From NCBI RefSeq assembly GCF_002909375.1, contig NZ_PPXD01000008.1, forward strand, positions 1 through 64,000: a stretch of DNA of 64,000 nucleotides, read 5' to 3'. Shown piece by piece: positions 1 to 9,240 of this stretch (its first letter is position 1; each line of letters begins with the position of its first letter). The position numbers and the translations under genes were made by a program. The DNA is from Cryobacterium zongtaii (GTDB lineage: Bacteria > Actinomycetota > Actinomycetes > Actinomycetales > Microbacteriaceae). The notes below the pieces were generated by a model. It did no database searches and had not been told where the DNA came from. It saw only the letters and a list, made by a program, of their open reading frames with translations.

Positions 1-837
1 GGGGCCCCGCAGGGGCAGGGCCAGCGGGCCGGCCCCGACACCGCCGGCCGGGCCTGGGCGTTCGGCCCCGGCCCCGCCCGCCGGGGTGGCCGAGGATCCC
101 ACCTGTGCCACCCGCACGGGCGACTCGCGCAACATCCCCGCCGCCCGCGCCGCGACGAGTAGCCCGATTGCCGAAAACGGTGCCCCGAGCAGGCCGGCAC
201 CCGCATCACCAAGTGCCGCGGCCACCGGGTACGGCACGCCCAGCCGGCCCAGCACCGCATCATCGGCCGAGCCCACGAGCGCCCGGACCACTGCGACCGT
301 CCCCGGGTCGGTGAGCCGCCGCGGATTCTCCCGCAGCCAGTCGGTGAGCGGCGGCGGCAGCACCGACGGGGTGCGTCCCAGCGCCGCAGTGGACAGCAGC
401 GAGCCGGCGGCCAGGTAGGCCAGCGGCGACGCCAGGGACAGCACCAGCACCGGCGCCAGCACCCCCAGGGTGTGTGCCATCCAGGCGCCCGTACCCCGCA
501 GCACCAGGTCAAGACCGGACTCCAGGCGACCGTACTCCTCGGCGGCCTGCTCGAGGGCCTCGGCCAGCTCGTGGCTCCGTGCGGCAATCGCGTCTATCGC
601 CACGGACGCGCCGAACACGCAGGCGCCGAGATCGTCCGGTTGCCAGCTCGGCGCCGAACCGACGCCCAACGCCCGCACCCGGCCGATTTGCCACTGCCAC
701 TGCTCCGCCTCCCGCTGCACCAGGCGCAGCGCCGCCATCTCGGCGAACACGGTGTCGGTGGCGACCTGGATGCTGCCGCCGCCGGACACCGTCAGGGTCC
801 CGTCGTGTCCCCCGGGCGCAGCGCCCGAGCCGGTCAC
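1..837 (-). CDS. Hypothetical helical/membrane-associated protein, C-terminus cut by window edge
   Basis: An open frame of 279 codons runs from a GTG at 837 off the left end without a stop, so only the N-terminal part is visible. The GTG overlaps the TGA of the upstream 98-codon gene (GTGA), which fixes the start and implies translational coupling. The first roughly 100 residues look alpha-helical, with tryptophans (EQWQWQIGRV, then SWQP) and a Glu/Ala-rich helix, reminiscent of the N-terminal helical hairpin of WXG100/ESX-type substrates. Around residues 115-150 there is a hydrophobic Ala/Leu/Val stretch that could be one or two membrane segments. The visible end is Gly/Ala/Pro-rich. I do not recognise the family. 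The ESX-like reading is inference; a membrane-anchored enzyme whose catalytic part lies outside the window is equally possible. Confidence 0.6.
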   Translation of the reverse strand, partial: MTGSGAAPGGHDGTLTVSGGGSIQVATDTVFAEMAALRLVQREAEQWQWQIGRVRALGVGSAPSWQPDDLGACVFGASVAIDAIAARSHELAEALEQAAEEYGRLESGLDLVLRGTGAWMAHTLGVLAPVLVLSLASPLAYLAAGSLLSTAALGRTPSVLPPPLTDWLRENPRRLTDPGTVAVVRALVGSADDAVLGRLGVPYPVAAALGDAGAGLLGAPFSAIGLLVAARAAGMLRESPVRVAQVGSSATPAGGAGAERPGPAGGVGAGPLALPLRGP

Positions 838-1130
838 AGCGCTGCCTTCAGCCGGTCGATGGCCTCATCCACGGCCCACAGCGCATCGTCCAGGGCTCGC
901 CAGACCCCGGCCAGGTCAAGGCCCAACTCACCCCGGCGGGTGCCGTACGCCCGTTGGGCCGGCGACCGCCAGGCCCCGCCGGACGCCTGGCCCGCCAGCC
1001 GACGCCCCGATTCCTCCACACCGTCCCGCACCCCTCTCAACAGCCGCCGTTGCTCGCGCAGCCGCGCGAGGGTCTCGGCATCCGGCCCATTGCCTGCATC
1101 CGGCAGGATGCTGCCACCCAGTGATTCCAC
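834..1130 (-). CDS. Small helical protein, WXG100-like (98 aa)
   Basis: The protein starts at a GTG at 1130 behind a good ribosome site (GAGGAGG about 5 nt upstream) and ends in the GTGA overlap with the next gene. At 98 residues it has the size of WXG100 proteins. Two charged helices (ETLARLREQRRLLRGVRD and a C-terminal LDDALWAVDEAIDRLKAAL-type helix) flank a central turn containing GGAWRSPAQRAY, where W, P and Y sit as in the W-x-G/W-x-x-P turn of that superfamily. No signal peptide or membrane segment is seen. Operon partner: the truncated hypothetical gene downstream. Family assignment is by pattern only. It could also be an unrelated coiled-coil chaperone of its neighbour. Confidence 0.6.
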   Translation of the reverse strand: MESLGGSILPDAGNGPDAETLARLREQRRLLRGVRDGVEESGRRLAGQASGGAWRSPAQRAYGTRRGELGLDLAGVWRALDDALWAVDEAIDRLKAAL

Positions 1131-1247
1131 CGCGCCTCCTCGGTCCAGACTGTGCGGCCCACCCTGGGCCGGCCCGGTCGTGGCCGCGTGGTCCGCGCTC
1201 AACCCGGGGAAAATTTGCCCAGGACCGCGGATGTGGAGGAGGGGAAT

Positions 1248-1793
1248 GTGGAACACAATGGACACATGAATTTCGCGGCGCTCAGTCCAGATGAGTCGAC
1301 GCCATTCCGGATCATTTTCGTCTGCACCGGCAATATCTGCCGGTCGCCCATGGCCGAGGTGATGCTGCGCGACCTCGTCACGCGCTCCGGACTGGGTCGG
1401 CTCATCACGACGAGCTCCGCGGGCACCGGCGACTGGCACGTCGGCGAGCAGGCCGACACCCGCACGATCTCGGCGTTGGCCAAGCGCGGCTACGACGGCA
1501 GTCACCACCGGGCCCGCCAATTCGACGCGGGCTGGTTCGACGACCTCGACCTCGTCGTGGTGCTCGACAGGTCGCAGGAACGCATCCTGCGCAATTGGGC
1601 GCCGACCGAACGGGACCGCAACAAGGTGCGCCTGCTGCTCAGCTTCGACCGGGATCAGGCCACTCTGCGGGACGTGCCCGACCCCTACTATTCCGACGAT
1701 GCGCTGTTTGACTCCGTATTAGGCATGATTGAGAGAGCCAATTTTGCGCTCTTCGCGCAGCTCGCACCCGCAATCAGACAGGGAGTCCGATGA
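1248..1793 (+). CDS. Low-molecular-weight protein tyrosine phosphatase
   Basis: The N-terminal P-loop VCTGNICRSPMAE carries the CX5R signature of low-molecular-weight phosphatases (nucleophile near Cys26, Arg32), and the C-terminal VPDPYY supplies the family's general-acid Asp loop. The length of about 181 residues is slightly longer than the typical 150-165. The GTG at 1248 is preferred because AGGAGG lies 5 nt upstream; an in-frame ATG at 1266 lacks a well-placed ribosome site. Actinobacterial relatives dephosphorylate phosphotyrosine proteins or act as Wzb-type phosphatases, but no tyrosine kinase or polysaccharide locus is adjacent, so the substrate is unknown. The stop overlaps the purB start by 4 nt (ATGA), so the two genes are probably co-transcribed. 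Confidence 0.88.
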   Translation: MEHNGHMNFAALSPDESTPFRIIFVCTGNICRSPMAEVMLRDLVTRSGLGRLITTSSAGTGDWHVGEQADTRTISALAKRGYDGSHHRARQFDAGWFDDLDLVVVLDRSQERILRNWAPTERDRNKVRLLLSFDRDQATLRDVPDPYYSDDALFDSVLGMIERANFALFAQLAPAIRQGVR

Positions 1794-3172
1794 GTCCTCT
1801 ACCCCCGCAGGTCCTCAGTCCACTCGACGGCCGGTATCAAGCCGCCGTCACCGAACTGGGCGAGTACCTGTCTGAGGCCGGACTGAACCGGGCCAGGGTC
1901 AAGGTCGAGGTGGAGTGGTTGATCACCCTCACCGACCGCAGCCTGTTCGGATCCACGCCGCTCACCGTCGACCAGAAGTCAGGCCTCCGCGCCCTCGTCA
2001 CCGACTTCGGTCAGGCCGAGATCGACGAACTGGCCGCCCTCGAGGCCGTCACCCGGCACGACGTCAAGGCCGTGGAGTACCTCGTGCGCCGCCGCCTGGT
2101 GCCGCTGGGCCTCGAATCGATCAGCGAACTGACCCACTTCGCCGCCACCAGTGAGGACATCAACAACCTCGCCTACGCCCTCACGGTCTCCGACGCCGTG
2201 CGTGAGGTCTGGCTGCCCAAGTTCCGCGCCCTGATCGGCGCCCTCCGCGCCCTGGCCGGCGACTACCGTGCCGACGCCATGCTGGCCCGCACCCACGGCC
2301 AGCCCGCCACGCCCACCACCATGGGCAAGGAGCTGGCGGTCTTCGTCTACAGGCTCGAGCGGATCCAGAAGCAGATCGAGGCCAACGAGTACCTCGGCAA
2401 GTTCAGCGGCGCCACCGGCACCTTCGCCGCGCACGTCGCCGCGGATCCCGCCGTGGACTGGCCGTCGGTGTCCCGCGAGTTCGTCGAGGGCCTGGGCCTG
2501 GGCTGGAACCCGCTGACCACCCAGATCGAGTCGCACGACTGGCAGGCCGAGCTGTACGGCAAGGTGTCGCACGCCAACCGGGTGCTGCACAACCTCGCCA
2601 CGGATGTCTGGACCTACATCTCGATCGGCTACTTCCGTCAGGTGCCGCAGGCCGGCGCCACCGGATCGTCGACCATGCCGCACAAGATCAACCCGATCCG
2701 GTTCGAGAACGCCGAGGCCAACCTCGAACTCTCCAGCGCCCTGCTGGATTCGCTGGCCGCCACCCTGGTCACCTCCAGGCTGCAGCGCGACCTGACCGAT
2801 TCCACCACCCAGCGCAACATCGGCGTCGGTTTCGGGCACTCGTTGCTCGCACTGGACAACCTGGTGCGGGGCTTGGGCGAGATCGACCTGGACCGCGAGC
2901 TGCTCGCCCACGACCTGGACACCAACTGGGAGATCCTCGGCGAGGCCATCCAGACGGTCATCCGCGCCGAGGTCAGCTCCGGGCGCTCCACCATCGCCGA
3001 CCCGTATGCGCTGCTCAAGGAACTCACCCGCGGCAAGCGGATCAACCGCGCCGACCTGGTCGCGTTCGTGCAGGAACTCGAGATCGGCGACGCCGCCAAG
3101 GCCCGCCTGCTCGAGCTGACGCCGGCCGGCTACGTGGGCCTGGCCGACCCGCTGGTGGATTACCTGGGCTGA
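1790..3172 (+). CDS. purB: Adenylosuccinate lyase
   Basis: The enzyme cleaves adenylosuccinate to AMP and SAICAR to AICAR, releasing fumarate, in cytoplasmic purine synthesis. The 460-residue protein is full length for the E. coli-type PurB branch. The fumarase/aspartase superfamily signature GSSTMPHKINP is at about residues 292-302, and the upstream THGQPATPTT segment contains the conserved substrate-contact His. The start overlaps the phosphatase stop by 4 nt. At the 3' end it overlaps the convergent P-type ATPase gene by 13 nt, so no separate terminator fits between them. Nothing is unusual in the sequence. Confidence 0.97.
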   Translation: MSPLPPQVLSPLDGRYQAAVTELGEYLSEAGLNRARVKVEVEWLITLTDRSLFGSTPLTVDQKSGLRALVTDFGQAEIDELAALEAVTRHDVKAVEYLVRRRLVPLGLESISELTHFAATSEDINNLAYALTVSDAVREVWLPKFRALIGALRALAGDYRADAMLARTHGQPATPTTMGKELAVFVYRLERIQKQIEANEYLGKFSGATGTFAAHVAADPAVDWPSVSREFVEGLGLGWNPLTTQIESHDWQAELYGKVSHANRVLHNLATDVWTYISIGYFRQVPQAGATGSSTMPHKINPIRFENAEANLELSSALLDSLAATLVTSRLQRDLTDSTTQRNIGVGFGHSLLALDNLVRGLGEIDLDRELLAHDLDTNWEILGEAIQTVIRAEVSSGRSTIADPYALLKELTRGKRINRADLVAFVQELEIGDAAKARLLELTPAGYVGLADPLVDYLG

Positions 3173-5943
3173 CCGTCCGACGGCCGGGCATCCCGGGGTG
3201 CTGCGCCCCGGGATCCCGCCGCACTGTCCGCGCGGCGGCGCGCCCCGCGCCGGCCGATCAGCTTGTTGACTTCGACGAGCAGGAAGATCACCAGGGCAAG
3301 GCCCAGCGTGTACACCCACTCGCGTAGGCCGATCGGTGTGGAGCTGAACCATACGTTCATCACCGGCGTGTAAATGAAGACCAGCTGCAGCACGAGCATC
3401 GTGCCTACCGAGATCCACACCGACCGATTCCCGCGCAGCACGGCCGGGGTGAGGCTCGACGCGCGCAGGAACCGGCAGTTGAACAGGAACACGAGCTGGC
3501 TGAGCACCAGCATCGTCACGGCGGTGGTCTGCGCTACCGCGCGCGGCGACCCGATCGACAGCTCGTAGAAGAACACCCCGATGGTCGCGGCCGTGATCAG
3601 CACCGAGACCCAGAGCAGCCTGCCCAGGTATTCGGAGTCGAGCACCGCGCCGCCGGCCGGCCGGGGCCGGCGCAGCATGATGCCGGGTTCGGCGGGTTCG
3701 GTGGCCAGGGCGAGCGACAGGGTGACGGCGGTGATCAGGTTCACCCAGAGGATCTGGGTGGGCTGCAGTGGCAGCGCAAAACCGAACAGCACCGCCAGCA
3801 GCACCACCAGCGACTGGGCCGCGGTGGTGGGCAGGATGAAGATGATCGATTTCTGCAGGTTGTCCCTGATCCGCCGGCCCTCTTCGACGGCCTTCTGGAT
3901 GGTGGCGAAGTTGTCGTCGGCCAGCACGATGTCGGCGGCCTCCTTGGTGGCCTCCGTGCCCTTGATGCCCATCGCCACGCCCACATCCGCCCGGCGCAGT
4001 GCCGGGGCGTCGTTGACGCCGTCACCGGTCATCGCGACGACCTCACCGTGCGATTGCAGCGCCTTCACGATGCGCAACTTGTGCTCAGGGCTGGTGCGGG
4101 CGAACACGTCGACGTCGCGCACCACCCGTGCCAGCCGGTCCTGGGAGAGTTTCTGCAGCTCGCCACCGGTGAGCACCCGGGGTTCACCGGTCACGATGCC
4201 CATCTCCCTGGCGATCGCGACGGCCGTGCCGTGGTGGTCGCCGGTGATCATCTTCACCCGGATGCCGGCGGCGTGCATGATCCCGATCGCCGCGATCGCC
4301 TCCGGCCGGGGCGGATCCACGATGCCGACCACGCCGAGGAACAGCAGGCCGTCCTCGACATCGCCCAGGTGCAGGGCGCTCAGGTCGGCCGGGGCGTCGC
4401 CGACGGCCGCGCCGAGGACTCGCAGCCCGGTGGAGCTGAGCTCGTCGACCTGCTGCTCCCAGAAGGCCTCGTCGAGGGGTTCCGGCAGCCCCGCGGCATC
4501 CAGCTGCCTGCTGCACCGCTCGAGCAGCCGGGCCGGTGCGCCCTTGACCAGGATGCGTGCGGGCTCGTCGTGCCACCGGTTGAGGGTGGCCATGAACTTG
4601 TTGGCCGACTCGAACGGGATCACGGCCAGCCGATCGAAGCCCGCCGGGTCGAAACCGGCCTTGTGCCCGAGGGTGCGGAGCGCCCCCTCGGTCGGTTCGC
4701 CGACCACCCGCCAGACGCCGTCGTCGGCGCTGACCCTGGCGTCGTTGCAGACGGCCATGACCTCCACCAGCCGGGCCAGGTCGTCCTGGTCGGCCACGGT
4801 CACGGGCCGGCCGTCCCTGAGGACCGCGCCGTCGGGCTCGTAGCCGATCCCCAGCACCTCGTACCGGGCCGCACCGGTGATCACGGTGCGTACCGTCATC
4901 TCGTTGCGGGTGAGGGTGCCGGTCTTGTCGGTGCACACCGTGGTCACCGACCCGAGGGTCTCCACGGCGGTGAGCTTCCGCACGATGGCGTTGTGGGTGG
5001 CCATCTGCCGCACGCCGAGGGCCAGCGTGATGGTGACGAGTGCCGGCAGCCCCTCCGGCACCGCCGCCACCGCGAAGCCGATGGTGGCGGCGAAGAGGTC
5101 GGCAAAGCCGCGGTCGTGCACCAGCCGGCCGATCACGAGCATCAGCCCGGACACGGCGAGGATGCCCAGCGAGATACGGGTGCTGAAGACATCCAGTTGC
5201 CGGGTCAACGGGGTGGCCAGGGCTTCGGTGTCGGTGACCAGGGTCTGGATGCGGCCGATCTCGGTGTCCGATCCGGTGCCGGTCACCACGCCCCGGCCGC
5301 TGCCCGCCGCCACGATGGTGCCGGAGAAGAGCATGCAGTGCCGGTCCCCGACGCCGGCATCCGCCGCGACGGCGGCGACGTCCTTGCCGGCCGGCACGGA
5401 TTCGCCGGTCAGCGCGGACTCCTCGACCCTGAGATTGGTGCCCTCGATCAGACGCAGGTCGGCGGGCACCTTGTCGCCGGACTTCACCCGCACGATGTCG
5501 CCGGGCACCAGGGTCGCGGCGTCGGTGTTCACCCAGTGTCCGCCGCGGCGGGCCTTCGCGTTCAGCGACAGCATCCGGCGGATCCCGTCGAGCGCCTTCT
5601 CCGCCCGGCCCTCCTGCAGGAACCCGATCACCGCGTTGATCACGGCCACCGCGAGGATCACCGACGCGTCCACCCAGTCGCCGAACACCATCGTGAGCAC
5701 TGCGGAGCCGAGCAGCACGTAGATGAGCACGTCGTTGAAGTGGCCGAGGAAGCGAAGCACCGGGTTCTTCTTCGCCACGACGGGCAGGGCGTTGGGGCCG
5801 AACCGGACCAGCCGTGCGGCGGCCTCGGCCTCGTCGAGACCGTGCCGGCTGGTGTGCAGGTCGGCGCACACGGCCTCGACGGTGCGGGCATAGGGCCGGT
5901 CTGGACTCGCCGGGGCGGGGCCGGCCAAGCCGTCTGTGGTCAT
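3160..5943 (-). CDS. P2-type cation-transporting ATPase (Ca2+/CtpF-like)
   Basis: An integral membrane pump of 927 residues. In order: an N-terminal cation-ATPase domain, the actuator motif TGES at 179-182, M4 with PEGLP at about 296-300, the phosphorylation motif DKTGTLT with Asp339, the hinge TGDGVNDAP with Asp near 641, and a C-terminal block of about six hydrophobic segments. PEGLP in M4 and absence of N-terminal CxxC metal-binding domains place it with P2 pumps (Ca2+, Na+/K+ or Mg2+-like) rather than heavy-metal P1B pumps; mycobacterial CtpF is the closest type I can name. The transported ion cannot be decided from sequence alone. It is convergent with purB and overlaps it by 13 nt. Confidence 0.92.
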   Translation of the reverse strand: MTTDGLAGPAPASPDRPYARTVEAVCADLHTSRHGLDEAEAAARLVRFGPNALPVVAKKNPVLRFLGHFNDVLIYVLLGSAVLTMVFGDWVDASVILAVAVINAVIGFLQEGRAEKALDGIRRMLSLNAKARRGGHWVNTDAATLVPGDIVRVKSGDKVPADLRLIEGTNLRVEESALTGESVPAGKDVAAVAADAGVGDRHCMLFSGTIVAAGSGRGVVTGTGSDTEIGRIQTLVTDTEALATPLTRQLDVFSTRISLGILAVSGLMLVIGRLVHDRGFADLFAATIGFAVAAVPEGLPALVTITLALGVRQMATHNAIVRKLTAVETLGSVTTVCTDKTGTLTRNEMTVRTVITGAARYEVLGIGYEPDGAVLRDGRPVTVADQDDLARLVEVMAVCNDARVSADDGVWRVVGEPTEGALRTLGHKAGFDPAGFDRLAVIPFESANKFMATLNRWHDEPARILVKGAPARLLERCSRQLDAAGLPEPLDEAFWEQQVDELSSTGLRVLGAAVGDAPADLSALHLGDVEDGLLFLGVVGIVDPPRPEAIAAIGIMHAAGIRVKMITGDHHGTAVAIAREMGIVTGEPRVLTGGELQKLSQDRLARVVRDVDVFARTSPEHKLRIVKALQSHGEVVAMTGDGVNDAPALRRADVGVAMGIKGTEATKEAADIVLADDNFATIQKAVEEGRRIRDNLQKSIIFILPTTAAQSLVVLLAVLFGFALPLQPTQILWVNLITAVTLSLALATEPAEPGIMLRRPRPAGGAVLDSEYLGRLLWVSVLITAATIGVFFYELSIGSPRAVAQTTAVTMLVLSQLVFLFNCRFLRASSLTPAVLRGNRSVWISVGTMLVLQLVFIYTPVMNVWFSSTPIGLREWVYTLGLALVIFLLVEVNKLIGRRGARRRADSAAGSRGAAPRDARPSDGQPR

Positions 5944-6023
5944 GGCTGCCCCGTCAGGGGAGGAAACGCCGGGAAGCGGACCACAATGGGTCCATTAAAG
6001 CACCCTGCGGGCGGCGGAGGAGG

Positions 6024-6293
6024 CTAGAGGCCCGGGGTCTCGCCGGTCTTGTTCTGCTCGTCGAGGTCGCTTTTCTCGGCCGCGTCGGGCTTCATACCCA
6101 GCGCGAGCATCGCGATGACGACCAAGGCCACGATGAAGGTGATGCCCAGGGCGATCGACGACAGCGCCCAGTTGCGGGTGGCCAGCAGGATGGTGAGCCC
6201 GACGAAGAGCCCCATTCCGGCGGAGATGGCGACCAGCTCGACGGGCTTGAGGATCTCGGACCGGCTGGGCTTGTGTGGGCTGTTCTGGGTCAC
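6024..6293 (-). CDS. Small two-helix membrane protein (89 aa)
   Basis: The GTG at 6293 overlaps the TGA of the upstream HdeD-like gene (GTGA), so the start is set by translational coupling. After a polar N-terminus ending KPVEL there are two hydrophobic segments (about residues 18-39 and 45-66), then an acidic/charged tail (DAAEKSDLDEQNK). I do not recognise a named family. Tight pairing with an HdeD/DUF308 protein suggests a shared membrane role, which is inference. The roughly 80 nt between its stop and the ATPase start contains no gene. Confidence 0.8.
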   Translation of the reverse strand: MTQNSPHKPSRSEILKPVELVAISAGMGLFVGLTILLATRNWALSSIALGITFIVALVVIAMLALGMKPDAAEKSDLDEQNKTGETPGL

Positions 6294-6889
6294 GGGGTGT
6301 CCGAATCTGTGGAGGAGGAGGCCAGGTCGCGCGGCGCATCCGCGTGCGCAGAAGAAAGGGAGACGCCGGCGATGACCAGGTAGACGCCGATGATCACCAG
6401 GTAGGCGCCGAGCAGCCCGACCGCGACGACGGCGTGCGGCGGCAGCAACAGGAACACCAGCGCGAGCACCGCGGTGAGAGAACCGACGACCAGCCAGTCG
6501 CGGGTGACCTGGCCACGTCCGCGGACGCGGATGCCCGTGTACAGCTCGAGAGCGCCAGTGACCGCAGCCCACACCGAGACGATGTAGAGGAAGAAGCCCA
6601 GCCCGCCGGCGGGCATGGCCAGCGCGAGCACGCCGGCGAGCACACCGACCGCGCCCTGGATGGCGAAAATGTTGCGGTCGCGGGGGTCGGTGACGGTCTT
6701 CCAGCTGAGCAGCCCGGTGATCAGGCCGCTGACCAGCGCGAAGGCGCCGAACACGATGAGCCCGAAACCGGCGGAGTGGTCGGCGTTGAACGTGATCACG
6801 GCCGCCGGCACGAAGGCCACGATGGCGCGCGTTATGGGCACGGTCCAGTACCGGGTACCGATGACGGCTGCTGCCGGGGCATGCGCCAC
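6290..6889 (-). CDS. HdeD/DUF308-family membrane protein
   Basis: The 199-residue protein has about six hydrophobic segments arranged as three helix pairs, with repeated G-x-x-x-L-x-G patterns (VFGAFALVSGLITG, AVTGALELYTG) typical of the HdeD/DUF308 family, whose E. coli member is linked to acid resistance. Its role in actinobacteria is unknown. The start is GTG at 6889 with an AAGAGG-type ribosome site about 7 nt upstream. A Ser/Asp-rich cytosolic tail ends in the 4-nt overlap with the next small membrane gene. Confidence 0.85.
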   Translation of the reverse strand: MAHAPAAAVIGTRYWTVPITRAIVAFVPAAVITFNADHSAGFGLIVFGAFALVSGLITGLLSWKTVTDPRDRNIFAIQGAVGVLAGVLALAMPAGGLGFFLYIVSVWAAVTGALELYTGIRVRGRGQVTRDWLVVGSLTAVLALVFLLLPPHAVVAVGLLGAYLVIIGVYLVIAGVSLSSAHADAPRDLASSSTDSDTP

Positions 6890-7014
6890 GCGGGCACCTC
6901 TTTCGTCGCAGGGAGTCCTGCCAGTCTACGCGGCGCATTCGGCCGGGTTCGGTGCCCGGGCGTAGCGGGCGCCGGCATCCGCGACTACCGTCGGACGGGA
7001 CAGGGGGTCCAACG

Positions 7015-7800
7015 GTGGTCACTTCGAACGTACCGGCCGGCAGCGTGCGGGTCAGCCCTAGGGAAGACGCGGCCTCGTTGGCGGACCTGCTGGCCCGGGC
7101 GCCGGCCGAGGTGCCCGGTTTCCTCACCGGTCGCTCCGGCCTGCCGGGCCCGCGGGCCAACCTCCCGCTCGCCGATGCGTTCGCCGGTACGGCGCCGGCC
7201 GAACTGATCTGGAGCCTGGTCGATTCGGCCGACGAGTATCTGGCATTCTGCGGCACCGAGGGGCTCGGACGGCTCGCGGTCTCCCCCGACGAGCGGCCCG
7301 CTGCCCTCACGGCGCTTCGTCGGGCCGCCGCCGACGAGCGCTGGCGGGTACGGGAGGGCGCCGCGCGGGCGCTGCAGCTGATCGGGGACGCCGACCCGGC
7401 CCTGATGCACGCCGTCGTGGAGGCCTGGTCGGAGTCCATGGACGCCTGGCTGGCGCGCGCCGCCGTGGCCGCGATCTGTGAGCCACGGCTGTTGGCCGAT
7501 GACGACGCCCAGGCGCTGGCACTGCGGGTCTGCGACCGGGCCACGGCCCTGCTGCTTCGCGGCGAACCGAACCCGAACGACCCTGTGCGCGCCCGCGAGG
7601 CGCACCGGGTGCTGCGCCAGGCCCTGGGCTACGGCTGGAGCGTGGCGATCGCCGCGAGCCCGGCGGCGGGCCTCACCGCTTTCCGCGCGCTGACCGCCAG
7701 CGACGACCCGGATGCCCGCTGGATCGTGCGGTCGAACCACGCCAAGGCGCGGCTGCGGTCGGTGCTCGCCGATCGCAACCTTTGGGGAACCCTCGGCTGA
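7015..7800 (+). CDS. HEAT-repeat domain protein
   Basis: The 261-residue soluble protein begins at GTG 7015, 7 nt after a GGGGG-type ribosome site; an upstream in-frame ATG at 6952 would add a low-complexity Arg/Pro leader and is disfavoured. The middle (about residues 85-180) shows HEAT/Armadillo-like repeats: RWRVREGAARALQLIGD and MDAWLARAAVAAICEP have the alternating Ala/Leu and Arg/Asp pattern of paired helices. The C-terminal part is helical and ends near NHAKARLRSVL. There are no catalytic motifs. HEAT proteins usually act as scaffolds, so no reaction can be assigned. It sits alone between divergent and convergent neighbours. Confidence 0.8.
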   Translation: MVTSNVPAGSVRVSPREDAASLADLLARAPAEVPGFLTGRSGLPGPRANLPLADAFAGTAPAELIWSLVDSADEYLAFCGTEGLGRLAVSPDERPAALTALRRAAADERWRVREGAARALQLIGDADPALMHAVVEAWSESMDAWLARAAVAAICEPRLLADDDAQALALRVCDRATALLLRGEPNPNDPVRAREAHRVLRQALGYGWSVAIAASPAAGLTAFRALTASDDPDARWIVRSNHAKARLRSVLADRNLWGTLG

Positions 7801-7866
7801 ACCGCGCTCTGTACTCCGAGGCACTGAGTCGCCCCGCCTTGCAGTGTCGAAGGGACGCAGCCCGGT

Positions 7867-9240
7867 TCAGAGGGCGTTGACGGCGCCGAGCACCTTGGTG
7901 AGCGAGTCCTTGGCGTCACCGAACAGCAGCGTGGTCTTCGGGTCGAAGAGCAGCTCGTTCTCGATGCCGGCGAAGCCCGGGCGCATCGACCGCTTGAGGA
8001 AGACGATCTGGCGGCCCTCTTCGACCTCGAGGATCGGCATCCCGTAGATCGGCGCGCCCGGCGAGGTCTTCGCGGCCGGGTTGACGACATCGTTCGCGCC
8101 GACCACGAGCACCACATCGGTGTTCTTGAACTCGGGGTTGACCTCGGCCATCTCTTTGAGCGACTCGTAGGGCACGTTGGCCTCGGCGAGCAGCACGTTC
8201 ATGTGTCCGGGCATCCGCCCGGCGACGGGATGGATCGCGAAGGCCACGTCGACGCCGCGCGCCTCGAGGGTCGTGGCGAGCTCGGCGATGGTGTGCTGAC
8301 CCTGGGCCACGGCCAGGCCGTAGCCGGGCACGATCACCACACGCTGCGCGTAGGCGAGCATCACGGCGACGTCCTCGGGGTTCGAGGAGCGCACCGGGCG
8401 GTCGCTCTGCGTTGTGGAGCCGGCGGTCGAGCCGCCGCGGAAAGCGCCGAACATGATGCCGCTGACGCCGCGCCCCATGGCGGAGGCCATGGCTCGGGTG
8501 AGGATGGTACCGCTGGCACCGACCAGGGTGCCGGCGACCACGAGCAGCACGTTGTCCAGCACCACACCGGATGCCGCGACCGCGAGTCCGGTGAAGGCGT
8601 TGAGCAGCGAGATGACGATGGGCACATCGGCGCCGCCGACGGGCAACACGAGCAGCAGGCCGACGACCAGGCCGAGTACCAGGAGCAGCAGCGCCCAGCC
8701 GGTGGACCCCGTCGCCACGACGAGCCCGCCGATGACGAGGGCTGCCACGACCGCGAGGGTCATGACCCACTTCATGCCGGGGAACACCACCGGGCGGGTG
8801 GTGATCAGTTCCTGCAGCTTGGCCACGGTGATCGCGGAACCGGCGAACGAGACCGCGCCGACGAGCATGGTGAAGACCACCGCCACGAGCACCCAGGGGC
8901 CTTCACTGTGACCGAGTTCGAGCATCGCGACCAGCGCCGCGGCGCCGCCGCCGACGCCGTTGAACAGTGCCACCAGTTGGGGCATCTGAGTCATCTGCAC
9001 CCGACGGGAGATGGGCGCCGCGATCGCGGATCCCACCGCGATCGCCAGCAGGATCAGCGGGATGTTGTCGAGCTTGGCCGACAGGAACACCGTGATCACG
9101 GCGAGGGTGGCGCCGGCGGCGCCGATCAGATTGCCGCGGCGGGCGGTGCGGGGCGAGCTCAGGCCCTTGAGGGCGAGGATGAAGCAGACGGCCGCGGCCA
9201 GGTAGAGCAGTGCGGTCCACTCGGCGGACAGGAGGCTCAT
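7867..9240 (-). CDS. pntB: NAD(P) transhydrogenase subunit beta
   Basis: PntB forms part of the proton channel and the NADP(H)-binding domain III of the membrane enzyme that exchanges hydride between NADH and NADP+ using the proton gradient. The 457-residue protein has about nine N-terminal hydrophobic segments, then the cytosolic NADP-binding domain with VPGYGLAVAQGQ, HPVAGRMPGHMNVLLAE and VGANDVVNPAA, all hallmarks of the subunit. ATG at 9240 overlaps the pntAb stop (ATGA) and follows an AGGAGG-like site. It is the last gene of the pntAa-pntAb-pntB operon. Confidence 0.97.
   Translation of the reverse strand: MSLLSAEWTALLYLAAAVCFILALKGLSSPRTARRGNLIGAAGATLAVITVFLSAKLDNIPLILLAIAVGSAIAAPISRRVQMTQMPQLVALFNGVGGGAAALVAMLELGHSEGPWVLVAVVFTMLVGAVSFAGSAITVAKLQELITTRPVVFPGMKWVMTLAVVAALVIGGLVVATGSTGWALLLLVLGLVVGLLLVLPVGGADVPIVISLLNAFTGLAVAASGVVLDNVLLVVAGTLVGASGTILTRAMASAMGRGVSGIMFGAFRGGSTAGSTTQSDRPVRSSNPEDVAVMLAYAQRVVIVPGYGLAVAQGQHTIAELATTLEARGVDVAFAIHPVAGRMPGHMNVLLAEANVPYESLKEMAEVNPEFKNTDVVLVVGANDVVNPAAKTSPGAPIYGMPILEVEEGRQIVFLKRSMRPGFAGIENELLFDPKTTLLFGDAKDSLTKVLGAVNAL

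Noticed and set aside
470-1294. Plus-strand frames of 216-274 codons across 470-1294
   Set aside because: They are shadows of the two minus-strand genes; products are Arg/Pro-rich without any fold, and the minus genes have ribosome sites and a coupled overlap.
1979-3418. 479-codon frame antisense to purB and crossing into the ATPase end
   Set aside because: Shadow of purB; the product is Gly/Val/Asp/Arg-rich low complexity.
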